Shown: positions 1-6,159, counted from the first letter of the stretch. The stretch: 9,422 nt of DNA from Alphaproteobacteria bacterium (GCA_020851015.1 JADZDN010000146.1:1-9422); one strand, 5' to 3'. The notes: generated by a model not told the origin, from the letters alone. Program-made: numbers and translations.

Positions 1-365
1 ACATGCGGGCGCGCGGCTACGGGCGGATCGTCACGGTGGCGTCGATCGCCGGCAAGGAAGGCAACGGCAACATCGCCGCCTACTCCGCCTCGAAGGCCGG
101 CGTGATCGGCCTGTGCAAGTCGATGGCGAAGGACCTGCTGGGCAGCGGCGTGATGGTCAACGCCATCGCACCGGTCATGACCGAGACCGACCTGTTCAAG
201 GAAATGACGCAGGAGCACATCGACTATTGCCGCGGCCTGATCCCGATGGGGCGTTTTCCCAAGATCGAGGAGTTGGCCGCCATGGTCACGTGGATCGCCA
301 GCCCCGAATGCAGCTTCACCACCGGCGCGGTGTTCGACCTGTCGGGCGGACGCGCCACCTACTAG
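1..365 (+). CDS. Short-chain dehydrogenase/reductase (SDR), C-terminal part
   Basis: This is the C-terminal half of a classical NAD(P)-dependent SDR; the 5' part, with the Rossmann TGxxxGxG motif, lies before the window. The ATG at position 3 falls in the middle of the fold and is not the true start. Visible catalytic residues are the Ser of VTVASIAG (codon 42-44) and the Tyr and Lys of YSASK (codons 81-83 and 93-95). Downstream are the usual VNAIAP stretch after the active site and a terminal TGAVFDLSGG motif. SDRs interconvert an alcohol and a ketone in the cytoplasm; the substrate is not readable here. The stop at 363-365 lies 12 bp before the TIM-barrel gene, which suggests co-transcription and a role in the same pathway. 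The family call is firm; the specific function is unknown. Confidence 0.93.
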   Translation, partial: MRARGYGRIVTVASIAGKEGNGNIAAYSASKAGVIGLCKSMAKDLLGSGVMVNAIAPVMTETDLFKEMTQEHIDYCRGLIPMGRFPKIEELAAMVTWIASPECSFTTGAVFDLSGGRATY

Positions 366-377
366 CACGAGGCCGAC

Positions 378-1205
378 ATGCCCGACCTGAAACGCCTGTC
401 GATCCATCAGGCCACGGTGATGCAGCAATGGAACCTGCGCCAGGCGATCGAGGGCACGGCTCGCGCGGGCTTGAGCGGGTTCAGCGTTTGGCGCGACAAG
501 CTGACCGAGCTGGGCACCACGGAGGCCGCCAAGGTGCTGGATGGCGCCGGCGTTGCCGCCACGGGCTTGAGCTTCGCCGGCCTCATCACCTCGGCCGACA
601 AGGCCGAGGCCGCCAAGGCGCTGGACGAGGCGCGGCGCGTCTTCGACGAGGCGGCGGCGATCAAGGCGCCGTCGGTCGTGTTCGTCGCGGGCGGCGTCGA
701 CCCGCGCGACAAGGACATCAAGGCGGCCCGCGCCCGCGCGGTCGAGGGCCTGGCCAAGCTGGTGCCGCATGCCCGCGCGGTCGGGGTGAAGATCGCGCTG
801 GAGCCGTTGCATCCGATGATCTGCGCCCATCGCTCTGTCCTCAGCACCATCAAGCTCGCCAACGAATGGTGCGACGCGGTGGCGGCCGAGGACGTGGTGG
901 GCATCGCCGTCGACACTTATGCGCTGTGGTGGGATCCCGAGCTGGAGCAGGGCATCCAGCGCGCCGGCAAGCGTATCCTGGCGTTCCATCTCAGCGACTG
1001 GCTGGTGGATACCCAGGACCTGCGCCTGGACCGCGGCATGATGGGCGACGGGGTGATCGACCTGAAGGGCTTCCGCCGGATGGTCGAGAGGGCGGGTTAC
1101 GCGGGGTGGGACGAGGTGGAAATCTTCTCCGCACGCAACTGGTGGAACCGCGACCCCGACGAGGTGGTGCGCGTGGTCAAGGAGCGCTACGGGACGGCTA
1201 CGTGA
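378..1205 (+). CDS. Sugar phosphate isomerase/epimerase-like TIM-barrel protein
   Basis: This 275-residue protein belongs to the xylose isomerase-like TIM-barrel (AP endonuclease 2) superfamily. The four expected metal ligands appear in order: E142 in ALEPLHP, D179 in AVDTYALWWD, H204 in FHLSDWL and E248 in EVEIFS. A DRGMMGDGVID loop lies between the last two, where related isomerases have a Gly-rich substrate loop. Such enzymes isomerise or epimerise keto sugars and inososes, or dehydrate cyclic polyols, using a divalent metal. I cannot tell which reaction applies. The ATG at 378 has a GAGG (369-372) five bases upstream. The gene follows the SDR by 12 bp and is followed closely by the hydratase. 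There is no signal peptide, so it is cytoplasmic. An inosose isomerase or dehydroshikimate dehydratase-like role is possible but unsupported by anything more specific. Confidence 0.9.
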   Translation: MPDLKRLSIHQATVMQQWNLRQAIEGTARAGLSGFSVWRDKLTELGTTEAAKVLDGAGVAATGLSFAGLITSADKAEAAKALDEARRVFDEAAAIKAPSVVFVAGGVDPRDKDIKAARARAVEGLAKLVPHARAVGVKIALEPLHPMICAHRSVLSTIKLANEWCDAVAAEDVVGIAVDTYALWWDPELEQGIQRAGKRILAFHLSDWLVDTQDLRLDRGMMGDGVIDLKGFRRMVERAGYAGWDEVEIFSARNWWNRDPDEVVRVVKERYGTAT

Positions 1206-1219
1206 CGCGAGGGGAAGCC

Positions 1220-2017
1220 GTGGGAACGAGTGACAAGATCGAGCGACTGGCGCAGGCCCTGGCGAAATGCTGGCGCGACGGCGGCACCATCGACCTGCCC
1301 GCCCAGCGCGAGGCGCCCGCCACACGCGCCGAGGCCTACGCGGTGCAGGACCAGATCGCCGCGCTGCTGCGCGAGAAGGCGGTGGGCTGGAAGGTGGGCG
1401 CGGCGATCGAGGCGGTGCAGCGCTTCGAAGGTCATGACGGGCCGATCCCCGGCCGGCTGTTCGCCTCGCGCCTCTATCACAGCCCCGCGACGATCCCGGG
1501 CCAGCGCTTCGGCACCGGGCACAAGGTGGAATGCGAGTTCGGCTTCCGCGTCACGCGCGACCTGCCCGCCACGGGGCCGAAGCAGACGCGCCAGTCGATC
1601 CTGGAAGCGCTGGTCTTCCATCCCGCGATCGAGGTCGCCGGCAGCCGCTACAATCCCGGTACGGGCGGACGCGCCCAGCGCACCTTCGACACGATCGCCG
1701 ACAATGGCGGCGGCGGCGCCTTCGTGTTCGGACCGGCGATCAAGGATTGGAAGGGGATCGACTTCGACCGCCTGCCGATCGAGCCGCGCATCGACGGCGG
1801 CGCGCCGATCCAGGTCTACAGCGGCGAGATGCGGCGCGACCCGGCGGTCATCACGGCCGAGCTGGTCAACGACCTGGCGGCGCGCGGCGTCGGGTTGAAG
1901 GCAGGCGATTATGTGTCGACCGGCTCGCTCAGCCTGCCTACGCCGATCGCCGCCGGCCAGCATTTCGTCGCGCGATTTGGCGACCTGGCTGTGCTCGAGG
2001 TCAGGCTTTCGCCTTGA
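1220..2017 (+). CDS. 2-keto-4-pentenoate hydratase-like protein (FAH fold, MhpD type)
   Basis: This 265-residue protein resembles MhpD-type hydratases of the fumarylacetoacetate hydrolase superfamily, which add water to 2-hydroxy-dienoates or act as related decarboxylases. Seen in order: an N-terminal helical region ending in AYAVQDQIAALL, GWKVGA with K58, the acidic metal motif VECEF (E104, E106), E138 in HPAIEVAGSRY, DNGGGG (D161), and the C-terminal NDLAARG..LKAGDYVSTGS, which closely matches the family's LxxGxxVxTGS segment. Length is normal for MhpD homologues. I chose GTG 1220 because GAGGGG (1209-1214) lies five bases upstream. GTG 1202, which overlaps the previous stop as GTGA, has only a distant AAGGAG. 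The gene is probably the last of the left operon. Its 3' end overlaps the convergent livH end by 17 bp. The exact substrate is unknown. Confidence 0.87.
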   Translation: MGTSDKIERLAQALAKCWRDGGTIDLPAQREAPATRAEAYAVQDQIAALLREKAVGWKVGAAIEAVQRFEGHDGPIPGRLFASRLYHSPATIPGQRFGTGHKVECEFGFRVTRDLPATGPKQTRQSILEALVFHPAIEVAGSRYNPGTGGRAQRTFDTIADNGGGGAFVFGPAIKDWKGIDFDRLPIEPRIDGGAPIQVYSGEMRRDPAVITAELVNDLAARGVGLKAGDYVSTGSLSLPTPIAAGQHFVARFGDLAVLEVRLSP

Positions 2018-2336
2018 CGGTGACGCCCAGGATCCCGGCCGGCCGCACCATCAGCACGACGATCAGCAGGATGAAGGCATAGATGTCCTTGTAGCTGCCG
2101 CTGAGGTAGCCGGCGCCGAGGCTTTCCGTGATGCCGACCAGAAGCCCGCCCAGCACCGCCCCCGGCAGGTTGCCGAAGCCGCCCACCACCGCCGCGGCGA
2201 AGGCCTTGATCAGGATGCCGATCCCCATCAGGACCTGGACGTAGTTGATCGGGCCCACCAGCACGCCCGCCGCCGCGGCCAGCGCGCACCCGATGCCGAA
2301 CAGGACCGAGATCATCAGCGGCACGTTGATGCCCAT
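2001..2336 (-). CDS. livH: LivH permease, C-terminal fragment after an in-frame stop
   Basis: These 111 codons continue the livH frame after a TAA at 2342-2340, with only one CTG codon between the stop and this ATG. The protein begins MGINVPLMIS, the second half of the cytoplasmic coupling-loop motif of HAAT permeases (compare CGINVRKYKLLAF in the intact LivM of the same locus). It then carries about three hydrophobic segments, including FAAAVVGGFGNLPGAVLGGLLVG, a typical LivH C-terminal motif, and ends MVRPAGILG, also typical. No further stop occurs and the G/C third-position bias is unchanged, so decay, if any, is recent. It could be made separately by reinitiation (AAGGAG at 2354-2349, 12 nt before the ATG), or it may be untranslated remains of a broken gene. 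Confidence 0.7.
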   Translation of the reverse strand: MGINVPLMISVLFGIGCALAAAAGVLVGPINYVQVLMGIGILIKAFAAAVVGGFGNLPGAVLGGLLVGITESLGAGYLSGSYKDIYAFILLIVVLMVRPAGILGVTVKAKA

Positions 2337-2354
2337 CAGTTAGGCGATCTCCTT
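2334..2354 (-). promoter_or_regulatory. Stop-restart site inside livH (AAGGAG, TAA, CTG, ATG)
   Basis: Read on the minus strand, AAGGAG (2354-2349) encodes the Lys-Glu of the coupling loop. It is followed six bases later by TAA (2342-2340), CTG (2339-2337) and ATG (2336-2334). The spacing from AAGGAG to ATG is 12 nt, longer than ideal. Even so, a ribosome ending at TAA would be placed next to the ATG, the geometry used for translational coupling. The AAGGAG may be there only because Lys-Glu is conserved, so restart function is inferred and not shown. Confidence 0.35.
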
Positions 2355-2894
2355 GTTCGCGGCCACCGCGCGCACCGCGAGGCCAAGCCGCGTATGCTTC
2401 AGGAACAGGTGCAAGGCCGCCATCAGGACCAGCGCCACGCCCACGATCCAGACATAGGAGCGGGGCAGGACCAGCGCGTCGGTGAGTTCCAGCGGCATGC
2501 CGAAGGAGACCGGGAAGGGCAGCGGCTTGGCGCCCCAGATTAGGTAGGCAACATTCTGCAGCACGATCGACATGCCGAAACCGCAGATGATCATGCCCAT
2601 GCCGGCGACGGTGTAGCCGCCGCCCGCCCGGGTCAGCCGGCGGTAGAAGACCCGCTCGATCGCGACGCCGACCAGCCCGGTCAGGATCATCGAGGCGACC
2701 AGCAGCAGCGGGTAGCTCATGCCGGTGTACTTGAACAGCATCACGCCAATGAAGGCGCCGATCATATAGATCTCGCCATGCGCGAAGTGGACGATGTCGA
2801 GGCCGGAATAGATGAACGAGATGCCGAGCGCGACCAGCGCGTAGACCATCCCGATCGACAGGCCGACGATGAGGAGGTCGAGGAAATACTGCAT
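2340..2894 (-). CDS. livH: LivH-type ABC permease, N-terminal part truncated by TAA at codon 185
   Basis: This is the inner-membrane permease of a branched-chain-amino-acid-type (HAAT) ABC transporter. The 184 residues contain about five hydrophobic segments and the family hallmark HFAHGE (36-41) followed by IYMIGAF. They end in TRLGLAVRAVAANKEIA, the first half of the loop that contacts the ATPase. The stop falls inside that loop. With the downstream frame the locus encodes 297 codon positions plus the final stop, the normal size of LivH. Aligned to LivM of this cluster (REDSLAAAACGINV against ANKEIA*LMGINV), the stop replaces one residue and nothing is inserted or deleted. The gene starts 13 bp after livF with a weak GGCGGGG upstream. 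A protein ending here would lack the last helices and probably could not form a transporter alone. Confidence 0.85.
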   Translation of the reverse strand: MQYFLDLLIVGLSIGMVYALVALGISFIYSGLDIVHFAHGEIYMIGAFIGVMLFKYTGMSYPLLLVASMILTGLVGVAIERVFYRRLTRAGGGYTVAGMGMIICGFGMSIVLQNVAYLIWGAKPLPFPVSFGMPLELTDALVLPRSYVWIVGVALVLMAALHLFLKHTRLGLAVRAVAANKEIA

Positions 2895-2907
2895 CGCCGC
2901 GCCCCGC

Positions 2908-3651
2908 CTATTGCCGCAGGTTCATGGCCGCATCGCGATCGGCAACGGTGCCGCCCAGGTAGGACAGCCGCACGTTGTCGTCGCCGATCAGCCGGTCGGC
3001 CGGGCCTTCGATATGCACCACGCCGTCGCGGATCACGTAGCCGTATTCCGCCAAGAGCAGCGCCATGCGCACGTTCTGCTCGACCAGCAGCAGAGTCATG
3101 CCCTCGCGGCAGATGCGGGCGATGATGCGGAAGATGTCCAGCACCACCTGGGGCGCCAGGGCTGCGCTGGGCTCGTCCAGCAGCATCATCTTGGGCTCGG
3201 ACATCATGCCCCGGCCGATGCACAGCATCTGCAGCTGGCCGCCGGAGAGCGTGGCGGAATGCTGGCGCCGCTTGTCGGCCAGGATCGGGAAGTACGCGTA
3301 GACCCGCTCGAGCGTCCGCCGCACGCCGGCCCTATCCTTGCGCACATGGGCGCCCAGCCGAAGGTTTTCTTCGACCGTGAGCGCCGGATAGGCTTCCTTG
3401 CCCTGCGTCACCTGCACCAGGCCGCGCCGCACGATCAGGTCCGGCCGCATGCCGTCGATGCGCTCGCCATCGAAGGTGATCGACCCGCGCCAGGGCTTGA
3501 TCAGGCCGGAAATGGCCTTGAGCAGGGTCGACTTTCCCGTGCCATTGCCGCCGAGCAGCGCCACCATCTGGCCCCGGCCCACCCCGAGCGACACGCCGTT
3601 AAGGATCTGGACGCTGCCGTAGCCGGCTTCCAGCTTGTCGATCTTCAGCAT
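2908..3651 (-). CDS. livF: LivF-type ABC transporter ATP-binding protein
   Basis: This 247-residue cytoplasmic ATPase powers the HAAT-family importer. Visible motifs are Walker A GGNGTGKST (34-42), Q-loop Q83 in VTQGKEAYPALTVEENL, signature LSGGQ (135-139), Walker B MMLLDEPS with D159 and E160, and the switch-loop segment LLLVEQN (189-193). LivF proteins commonly have Gln in the switch loop where LivG has His, so this is LivF, not LivG. The second Walker A residue is Gly where Pro is usual (GPNGxGKST). The start MLKIDKLEAGYGSVQ matches the family's usual N-terminus; its ribosome binding site is weak (GGGGGA directly upstream). It is the first gene of the minus-strand unit livF-livH and diverges from the solute-binding-protein gene across 182 bp. 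Confidence 0.93.
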   Translation of the reverse strand: MLKIDKLEAGYGSVQILNGVSLGVGRGQMVALLGGNGTGKSTLLKAISGLIKPWRGSITFDGERIDGMRPDLIVRRGLVQVTQGKEAYPALTVEENLRLGAHVRKDRAGVRRTLERVYAYFPILADKRRQHSATLSGGQLQMLCIGRGMMSEPKMMLLDEPSAALAPQVVLDIFRIIARICREGMTLLLVEQNVRMALLLAEYGYVIRDGVVHIEGPADRLIGDDNVRLSYLGGTVADRDAAMNLRQ

Positions 3652-3722
3652 TCCCCCGCCCGACGCGCCTTTTGGCCGGCGCTTTGCATGGAAGCGGCCG
3701 CATGTCAGCGATAACAGGCGAC

Positions 3723-3751
3723 TTGCCTAGCACCGCCCGGCCGGATATCAG
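3723..3751 (+). promoter_or_regulatory. Possible sigma70-like promoter for the binding-protein operon
   Basis: TTGCCT (3723-3728) and TATCAG (3746-3751) are separated by exactly 17 bp; each matches four of six consensus positions. Transcription would start near 3758, putting the 15-bp palindrome just downstream of the start. The match is weak and could be chance. Confidence 0.25.
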
Positions 3752-3766
3752 GAATGGGAGATGACA

Positions 3767-3781
3767 TCACGCCAAGCGTGA
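3767..3781. promoter_or_regulatory. Operator-like perfect palindrome TCACGC-CAA-GCGTGA
   Basis: Six-base arms TCACGC (3767-3772) and GCGTGA (3776-3781) are perfect inverted repeats around a 3-bp centre. The site lies 52 bp before the binding-protein start codon and shortly downstream of the possible promoter. That is a usual position for a repressor operator. The three-base centre makes an RNA hairpin less likely than a protein-binding site. The binding regulator is not identifiable here. Confidence 0.4.
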
Positions 3782-3791
3782 ACAAGCAACC

Positions 3792-3816
3792 GTTTCCCCG
3801 AGACAAACGGGGAAGC
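3792..3816 (+). promoter_or_regulatory. 5' leader stem-loop before the binding-protein gene
   Basis: TTCCCCG (3794-3800) and CGGGGAA (3808-3814) pair perfectly around a 7-nt AGACAAA loop. A G-U pair and a G-C pair extend the stem to nine. It ends six bases before the AGGGAGG ribosome binding site and leaves that site unpaired. A role in mRNA stability or translation is inferred. No T-run follows, so it is not an intrinsic terminator. Confidence 0.45.
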
Positions 3817-3821
3817 CGCCA

Positions 3822-3828
3822 AGGGAGG
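3822..3828 (+). promoter_or_regulatory. Strong ribosome binding site AGGGAGG for the solute-binding protein
   Basis: AGGGAGG ends five bases before ATG 3834 and is the best Shine-Dalgarno match of any gene start in the window. It fixes the start codon. It also fits high expression of the periplasmic binding protein relative to the membrane components, whose ribosome binding sites are weak. Confidence 0.75.
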
Positions 3829-3833
3829 AAATC

Positions 3834-5051
3834 ATGGTCGCCTACGCCGTTCGTCTCTGTCTTGCCCTCGCGCTGGGCTTGACCTTCGGGCTTCGGCCGG
3901 GCATCGCCGACGCCCAGGGCACGATCCGCATCGGCATCACGCTGCGCATGCTGGTCGAGAACGGCTTCAAGTACGGCCAGATGGCCCAGGACGAGCTGCT
4001 GGCGGTCAACGCCGCGGGCGGCATCAACGGCCACAAGGTCGAAGTGGTCCTGCTGGACGACGAGTGCAAGCCCGACAAGGGGGTCGCCAACACCAACCGC
4101 TTCATCCACCAGAACAAGGTCCACCTGATCATGGGGTCGACCTGCAGCTCGGTGACCCTGCCGATGGTCGACATCGTGACCAAGGAAGAGATTCCGCTGA
4201 TCATCCCGCATTCCACCAACACGACCATCACGCAGAAGGGCAGCGCCTGGATCTTCCGCACCTCGGTGGCCGAGCGCTTCTACGCGGCGGTGCATGCGAA
4301 GTACCTGGCGGAGAACGCCGGCAAGAAGGTCGCCTACCTGTTCACCAACGACGGCGCCGGCATCTCCTTCGTCCGCGACTACAAGAGCTACATGGCCGAT
4401 ACCTACAAGGTCGAGCCGCTCTACGAAGGCCAGATGCAGGAGACCGACCTCGACTTCCGCCCGCACCTCCTGAAGATCAAGTCGCTCAATCCCGACGTGC
4501 TGGCGATCGGCGGCCAGATCGACGCGATCGCCCGCATCTCGCAGCAGTCCTATGAGGTGGGCATCCCGTCGAAGGTGCGCCGCGTCTCGGCCTCCGCCGC
4601 CTCGAACGCGCCGGTGCCGGAATTGGCGGGCGACGCCGTGAAGGGGCTTATCTTCGCCGCCGCCTTCTCCTGCACCGACGAGCGCCCCATCGCGAAGGAA
4701 TTCGTGAAAATGGTCCAGGAGAAGTACAAGGTCCGCTGCCCGGACCACGACTTCTCGCAGGCCTATGAGACGGCGCAGCTGGTCAAGCTGGCGCTGAGCC
4801 GCGCCAAGCTGACCCTGAGCGACGCCGCGCTGGCCGATGATCGCAAGGCGATCCGCGATGCGTTCACGACGATCAAGGACTACCAGGGTCTGGCCTCGGG
4901 CCCGATCAACTTCTGCGCCGATCCGACCCCGCAGTGCCGCGACGGGAACCGCACGGGAATCCTCGTCGAGTACACCAAGGGCGGCAAGGACTACGAGATG
5001 CGCGTGCTGGCCCGCGTCGGCTTCGAAGCCGATTTCGGCCTGAAGAAGTAG
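3834..5051 (+). CDS. HAAT-family ABC transporter periplasmic solute-binding protein
   Basis: This 405-residue LivJ/LivK-like type I binding protein captures the substrate in the periplasm. Residues 1-27 form a Sec signal peptide (R7, a Leu/Ala-rich core, probable cleavage after ADA). The mature part starts near QGTIRIGITL. The segment DDECKPDKGVANTN followed by GSTCSSVTLP corresponds to LivJ DDxC...CSSxT; C78 and C104 match the disulfide cysteines known in LivJ. IPHSTNTTITQ carries the Thr of the ligand-binding ATN loop. At the position where LivJ has GPEG, whose Glu contacts the ligand amino group, this protein reads VSASAAS. The mature protein has four more cysteines (C280, C302, C361, C368). 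It is somewhat longer than LivJ. It heads the + operon. The ligand is unknown, and may not be an alpha-amino acid. Confidence 0.93.
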   Translation: MVAYAVRLCLALALGLTFGLRPGIADAQGTIRIGITLRMLVENGFKYGQMAQDELLAVNAAGGINGHKVEVVLLDDECKPDKGVANTNRFIHQNKVHLIMGSTCSSVTLPMVDIVTKEEIPLIIPHSTNTTITQKGSAWIFRTSVAERFYAAVHAKYLAENAGKKVAYLFTNDGAGISFVRDYKSYMADTYKVEPLYEGQMQETDLDFRPHLLKIKSLNPDVLAIGGQIDAIARISQQSYEVGIPSKVRRVSASAASNAPVPELAGDAVKGLIFAAAFSCTDERPIAKEFVKMVQEKYKVRCPDHDFSQAYETAQLVKLALSRAKLTLSDAALADDRKAIRDAFTTIKDYQGLASGPINFCADPTPQCRDGNRTGILVEYTKGGKDYEMRVLARVGFEADFGLKK

Positions 5052-5068
5052 CGCGCCGAACTGCCGCA

Positions 5069-5094
5069 GCCGGCCGGACGCGCTTCCGGCCGGC
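5069..5094 (+). repeat. Perfect 10-bp stem-loop between binding-protein gene and livM
   Basis: GCCGGCCGGA (5069-5078) and TCCGGCCGGC (5085-5094) are exact inverted repeats around a 6-nt CGCGCT loop, 17 bases after the binding-protein stop. No T-run follows, so it is not a standard intrinsic terminator. Its place resembles the structured spacer after other binding-protein genes such as malE. There, hairpins protect the upstream message from 3' exonucleases and lower downstream expression. That role here is inferred. Confidence 0.6.
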
Positions 5095-5127
5095 GAGGCG
5101 GCCCGCAGCGACCGAGACGCCCTGGCG

Positions 5128-6159
5128 ATGGAAGATGCAAGCATTTCGGCCGGCGATGCGGTGCGGCGCGACCTCGGGGCGCGGCCGCTGTGGTCGCGCC
5201 TGCACCTGCCCTGGCTGGCGGGCGCGCTGTTCCTGGTGCTGCTGCCCTGGGCCACGCGCAACGCGTACCACCACTACATTCTCAATCTCATCCTGATCAA
5301 CGTGATCCTGGCCGTCGGCCTGAACATCGTGAAGGGCTTCGCCGGCCAGGTGACGGTCGGCCACTACGCGATGGCCGCGATCGGCGCTTACGCCTCGGCC
5401 GTGTTTTCGGCGAAATTCGGCGTTCCGTTCTGGCTGGCGCTGCCCGCCGCGACGCTGTTCACCGGGCTGGTCGGCGCCATCGTGGGCGTGCCGGCTTTCA
5501 GGCTGGAAGGCGCCTACCTGGCATTGGCGACGCTGGGCCTCGCGGAATCGGTGCGCATCGCGATCGGCGTGACCGACTATCTCGGCGCCGCCGTCGGTTT
5601 CAGCGACATTCCGCCACCCGTGTTCTTCGGCCGCCCAGTCGTCGACCACATCGCCTACTACTACATCGTGATGCCGCTGGCGCTGGCCGGCATCTATTTC
5701 TCGTTCTGCATCCTGCGCTCGGACATCGGCCGGTCGTTCAAGGCGCTGCGCGAGGATTCGCTCGCCGCCGCGGCCTGCGGCATCAACGTACGCAAGTACA
5801 AGCTGCTCGCGTTCCTGATCAGCGCGCTCTATGCCGGCGGCGCGGGCAGCCTGCAGGCGCACATGGCCCCGGGCTTCCTGCATCCCAACAGCTACACCAT
5901 CACCGAGATGGTAACCCTTCTCCTGATGGTGGTGATGGGCGGGCTCGGCCATATCTGGGGCGGCGTGATCGGCGCGGCGATCGTGACCGTGATCTACGAC
6001 CTGACGCGCGACTACTATCAGTACCAGATGACGATCTTCGGCATGGTCATCGTGCTGACGGTGATGTTCATGCCGCGCGGCATCGGCGGGCTGATCGACG
6101 ACTACCTAGCCAAGCGCCGCTTCGTCGCCATCCGCAGGGCAAAGGCCAATGCTGCTTGA
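5128..6159 (+). CDS. livM: LivM-type ABC transporter permease
   Basis: This 343-residue inner-membrane permease is the second transmembrane subunit of the HAAT importer. A hydrophilic N-terminus of about 28 residues precedes the first helix (about 29-42), followed by several more helices. Family motifs are GFAGQVTVGHYAMAAIGAY (70-88), LEGAYLALATLGLAE (126-140), the coupling loop FKALREDSLAAAACGINVRKYK (204-225), and the C-terminal GGLGHIWGGVIGAA. The periplasmic stretch before the IPPP turn (LGAAVGFSDIPPP) lacks the TGGxxG seen in many LivM proteins. ATG 5128 has only a weak ribosome binding site, which fits lower expression than the binding protein. Its end overlaps livG by 11 bp. Unlike its partner LivH, it is intact. 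Confidence 0.93.
   Translation: MEDASISAGDAVRRDLGARPLWSRLHLPWLAGALFLVLLPWATRNAYHHYILNLILINVILAVGLNIVKGFAGQVTVGHYAMAAIGAYASAVFSAKFGVPFWLALPAATLFTGLVGAIVGVPAFRLEGAYLALATLGLAESVRIAIGVTDYLGAAVGFSDIPPPVFFGRPVVDHIAYYYIVMPLALAGIYFSFCILRSDIGRSFKALREDSLAAAACGINVRKYKLLAFLISALYAGGAGSLQAHMAPGFLHPNSYTITEMVTLLLMVVMGGLGHIWGGVIGAAIVTVIYDLTRDYYQYQMTIFGMVIVLTVMFMPRGIGGLIDDYLAKRRFVAIRRAKANAA

Larger units (their letters stand above)
3652..3833. promoter_or_regulatory. Divergent control region between livF and the binding-protein gene
   Basis: This 182-bp stretch has no credible gene and must hold promoters for both directions. On the + side it contains a weak sigma70-like promoter, a 15-bp perfect palindrome, a stem-loop and a strong Shine-Dalgarno sequence, listed separately. 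Nearer livF there is an imperfect palindrome TGTCAGCGATAACA (3703-3716; five of seven pairs match) that could be an operator, and a short GCGCC/GGCGC inverted repeat (3665-3669 and 3678-3682). I see no clear minus-strand -35/-10 pair. Shared regulation of the two halves of the transporter from this region is inferred from the layout. Confidence 0.6.

Noticed and set aside
3..5. ATG at the left edge as the SDR start
   Set aside because: A protein starting here would lack the cofactor-binding half of the fold. The real start is upstream of the window.
113..1201. Long open + frame running across the SDR and TIM-barrel genes into the hydratase frame
   Set aside because: Its translation before about 1202 is Arg/Gly/Pro-rich with no family motif, and two well-supported genes occupy the same strand in other frames. 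Only the part from 1220 is a real gene.
1202..1204. GTG overlapping the TIM-barrel stop as an alternative hydratase start
   Set aside because: The overlap is attractive, but the only Shine-Dalgarno-like AAGGAG is about 16 bases away. GTG 1220 has GAGGGG at ideal spacing.
3074..3082. Absence of the switch-loop His in LivF (EQN)
   Set aside because: Gln at this position is usual for LivF proteins. The partner LivG keeps its His, so this is not an anomaly.
3705..5261. 518-codon open frame antisense to the solute-binding-protein gene
   Set aside because: It mirrors a G/C-third-position gene, has His/Arg/Asp-rich low-similarity content and no motif, and crosses the control region. It is a shadow of GC-rich coding sequence.
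4906..5952. 348-codon minus-strand frame opposite livM
   Set aside because: Composition is rich in Arg, Gln, His and Gly, it lies opposite a clear membrane protein gene, and there is no ribosome binding site or motif support.
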